Part shown: positions 6,146-6,734 of the stretch, in pieces
Position numbering within the stretch: position 1 is the stretch's first letter
How the letters are laid out: every line of letters starts with the position of its first letter
Assembly: GCA_025352185.1 (NCBI GenBank)
Contig: JANXTV010000532.1
Location: 1-6,734, forward strand
Length of the DNA stretch: 6,734 nucleotides
Direction: 5' to 3'
DNA from: Oligoflexia bacterium
GTDB taxonomy: Bacteria; Bdellovibrionota; UBA1018
Made by a program: the position numbers and the translations under genes
The notes under the pieces: model-generated
Told to the model about the DNA's origin: nothing
Seen by the model: the letters and a program-made list of their open reading frames with translations, nothing else
The model's database searches: none

Positions 6146-6179
6146 CTCGAATCTAGCCGAAATCCGCCCCAGTTTCGAG
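6146..6179. repeat. Inverted repeat upstream of the aminotransferase operon
   Basis: CTCGAA (6146-6151) and TTCGAG (6174-6179) are perfect 6-base inverted arms separated by 22 bases. They fill most of the 50-base gap between the histidine kinase stop and the aminotransferase ATG. The position would suit an operator or an RNA stem overlapping the ribosome site. Short TCGA-containing words are common in this genome, so chance is a real alternative. Confidence 0.25.
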
Positions 6180-6190
6180 TCGGCGTATGG

Positions 6191-6734
6191 TTAGGTCGAC
6201 GATTCTTTCGGGAAAAAGACGGAGAACTGACTTCCGACTCCGGGCGTCGTATTCACATCGATCCTCGCGTGGTGGACATCCGCGATTTTTTTCACAATCG
6301 AAAGACCTAATCCCGACCCCTTCACTGCGGAATTCTCCACTTTCTGGGAACGCCAGAATCGCCCAAAGACCCGGTCCTTTTCTTCAGGTCCGAAGCCTTC
6401 ACCCTGGTCGGTCACCCGAAACTCGATCGTGGCGCCGTGGTCCCTCGCCTCCACGGCGACCGTCGTATCGTCCCGCGTGTATTTTAGAGCATTATCGATG
6501 AGCGATTCCATGAGCGTACGAATGAGATCGAAATCTCCCGACACCGTATAGTCGGCGTTTTCATCGCCTTCGAACCGGAAGGTAAGCTTTGCGCGCTTCT
6601 TCGTGATCGTCGCGTGCTTTTCCATCCGGGAGATCACTTCGATCGCAAGTTCGTCGACCCGGGTCGGATGAAATTCGATTCCACCCGACTGACTCGATTC
6701 GAGGCGCGCGAGAATCAGGAGCTGTTCCACCATG
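6191..6734 (-). CDS. Sensor histidine kinase, C-terminal part
   Basis: The last 180 or so residues of a two-component sensor kinase whose start lies beyond the right edge. The first in-window Met is internal, because it sits in the conserved end of the dimerisation helix (VEQLLILARLES). A HATPase_c domain follows. The N box is ESLIDNALKYT (76-86) with N81. The G1 box is DQGEGFG (109-115), the F box is RVFGRFWR (121-128), and the G2 box is GSGLGLSIVKKI (139-150). The C-terminus ends GVGSQFSVFFPKESST. The ATP-binding machinery appears intact, so the protein should autophosphorylate a His in the missing DHp helix and pass phosphate to a response regulator. The signal, membrane segments and partner are outside the window. 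It ends 50 bases before the aminotransferase on the same strand, so read-through into the operon is possible. Confidence 0.93.
   Translation of the reverse strand, partial: MVEQLLILARLESSQSGGIEFHPTRVDELAIEVISRMEKHATITKKRAKLTFRFEGDENADYTVSGDFDLIRTLMESLIDNALKYTRDDTTVAVEARDHGATIEFRVTDQGEGFGPEEKDRVFGRFWRSQKVENSAVKGSGLGLSIVKKIADVHHARIDVNTTPGVGSQFSVFFPKESST

Noticed and set aside
5343..6194. A long open frame (283 codons) on the + strand antisense to the aminotransferase
   Set aside because: The translation is charged and low in complexity with no recognisable domain, and it mirrors the codon bias of a clearly conserved gene on the other strand. It is a shadow frame.
1..6734. CRISPR array, insertion sequence or tandem repeat
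   Set aside because: No regularly spaced repeats, transposase motifs or terminal inverted repeats were seen in a read-through of the window.

Overview
The window is ordinary bacterial chromosome, moderately GC-rich by eye and densely coded. It carries six protein genes (two of them cut by the window edges) and one tRNA. The host cannot be named from this sequence. A DES1-type sphingolipid desaturase fragment, a second membrane desaturase and a PAPS-type sulfotransferase suggest a Gram-negative bacterium that makes sphingolipid-like or otherwise modified membrane lipids. A Bdellovibrionota or other delta-proteobacteria-like lineage would fit, but this is only a guess.

Left part, + strand (1-1197): the C-terminal end of a dihydroceramide/sphingolipid delta-4 desaturase-like protein is followed, through a 4-base ATGA stop/start overlap, by a complete 324-residue membrane desaturase/hydroxylase with a full set of histidine boxes. 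The two are almost certainly co-translated and probably act on the same lipid. They run tail-to-tail, with no spacing, into a sulfotransferase on the - strand (1198-2361). The two stop codons abut and a small hairpin lies across them.

Middle (2362-2674): tRNA-Lys(TTT) with encoded CCA lies on the - strand, 30 bases upstream of the sulfotransferase start. An 8-bp inverted repeat flanks the tRNA and could extend the acceptor stem in the precursor. A plausible promoter lies about 50 bases upstream of the tRNA. The rest of the 207-base gap between the tRNA and purA holds only short palindromes.

Right part, - strand (2675-6734): in transcription order, the end of a sensor histidine kinase, a 50-base gap, a class V PLP aminotransferase, a short (ACT-less) D-3-phosphoglycerate dehydrogenase and adenylosuccinate synthetase. 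The last three overlap (GTGA and TAATG junctions) and form a tight operon. SerA makes 3-phosphohydroxypyruvate. The class V aminotransferase is well placed to transaminate it, in the role normally filled by SerC, or else to interconvert serine or alanine with an oxoacid. PurA commits IMP to AMP and consumes aspartate and GTP. The operon therefore links serine (and so one-carbon/glycine supply) with purine synthesis.

The most interesting part is the lipid-modification cluster at the left. The core-metabolism operon is mostly conventional, apart from the SerC-type substitution.
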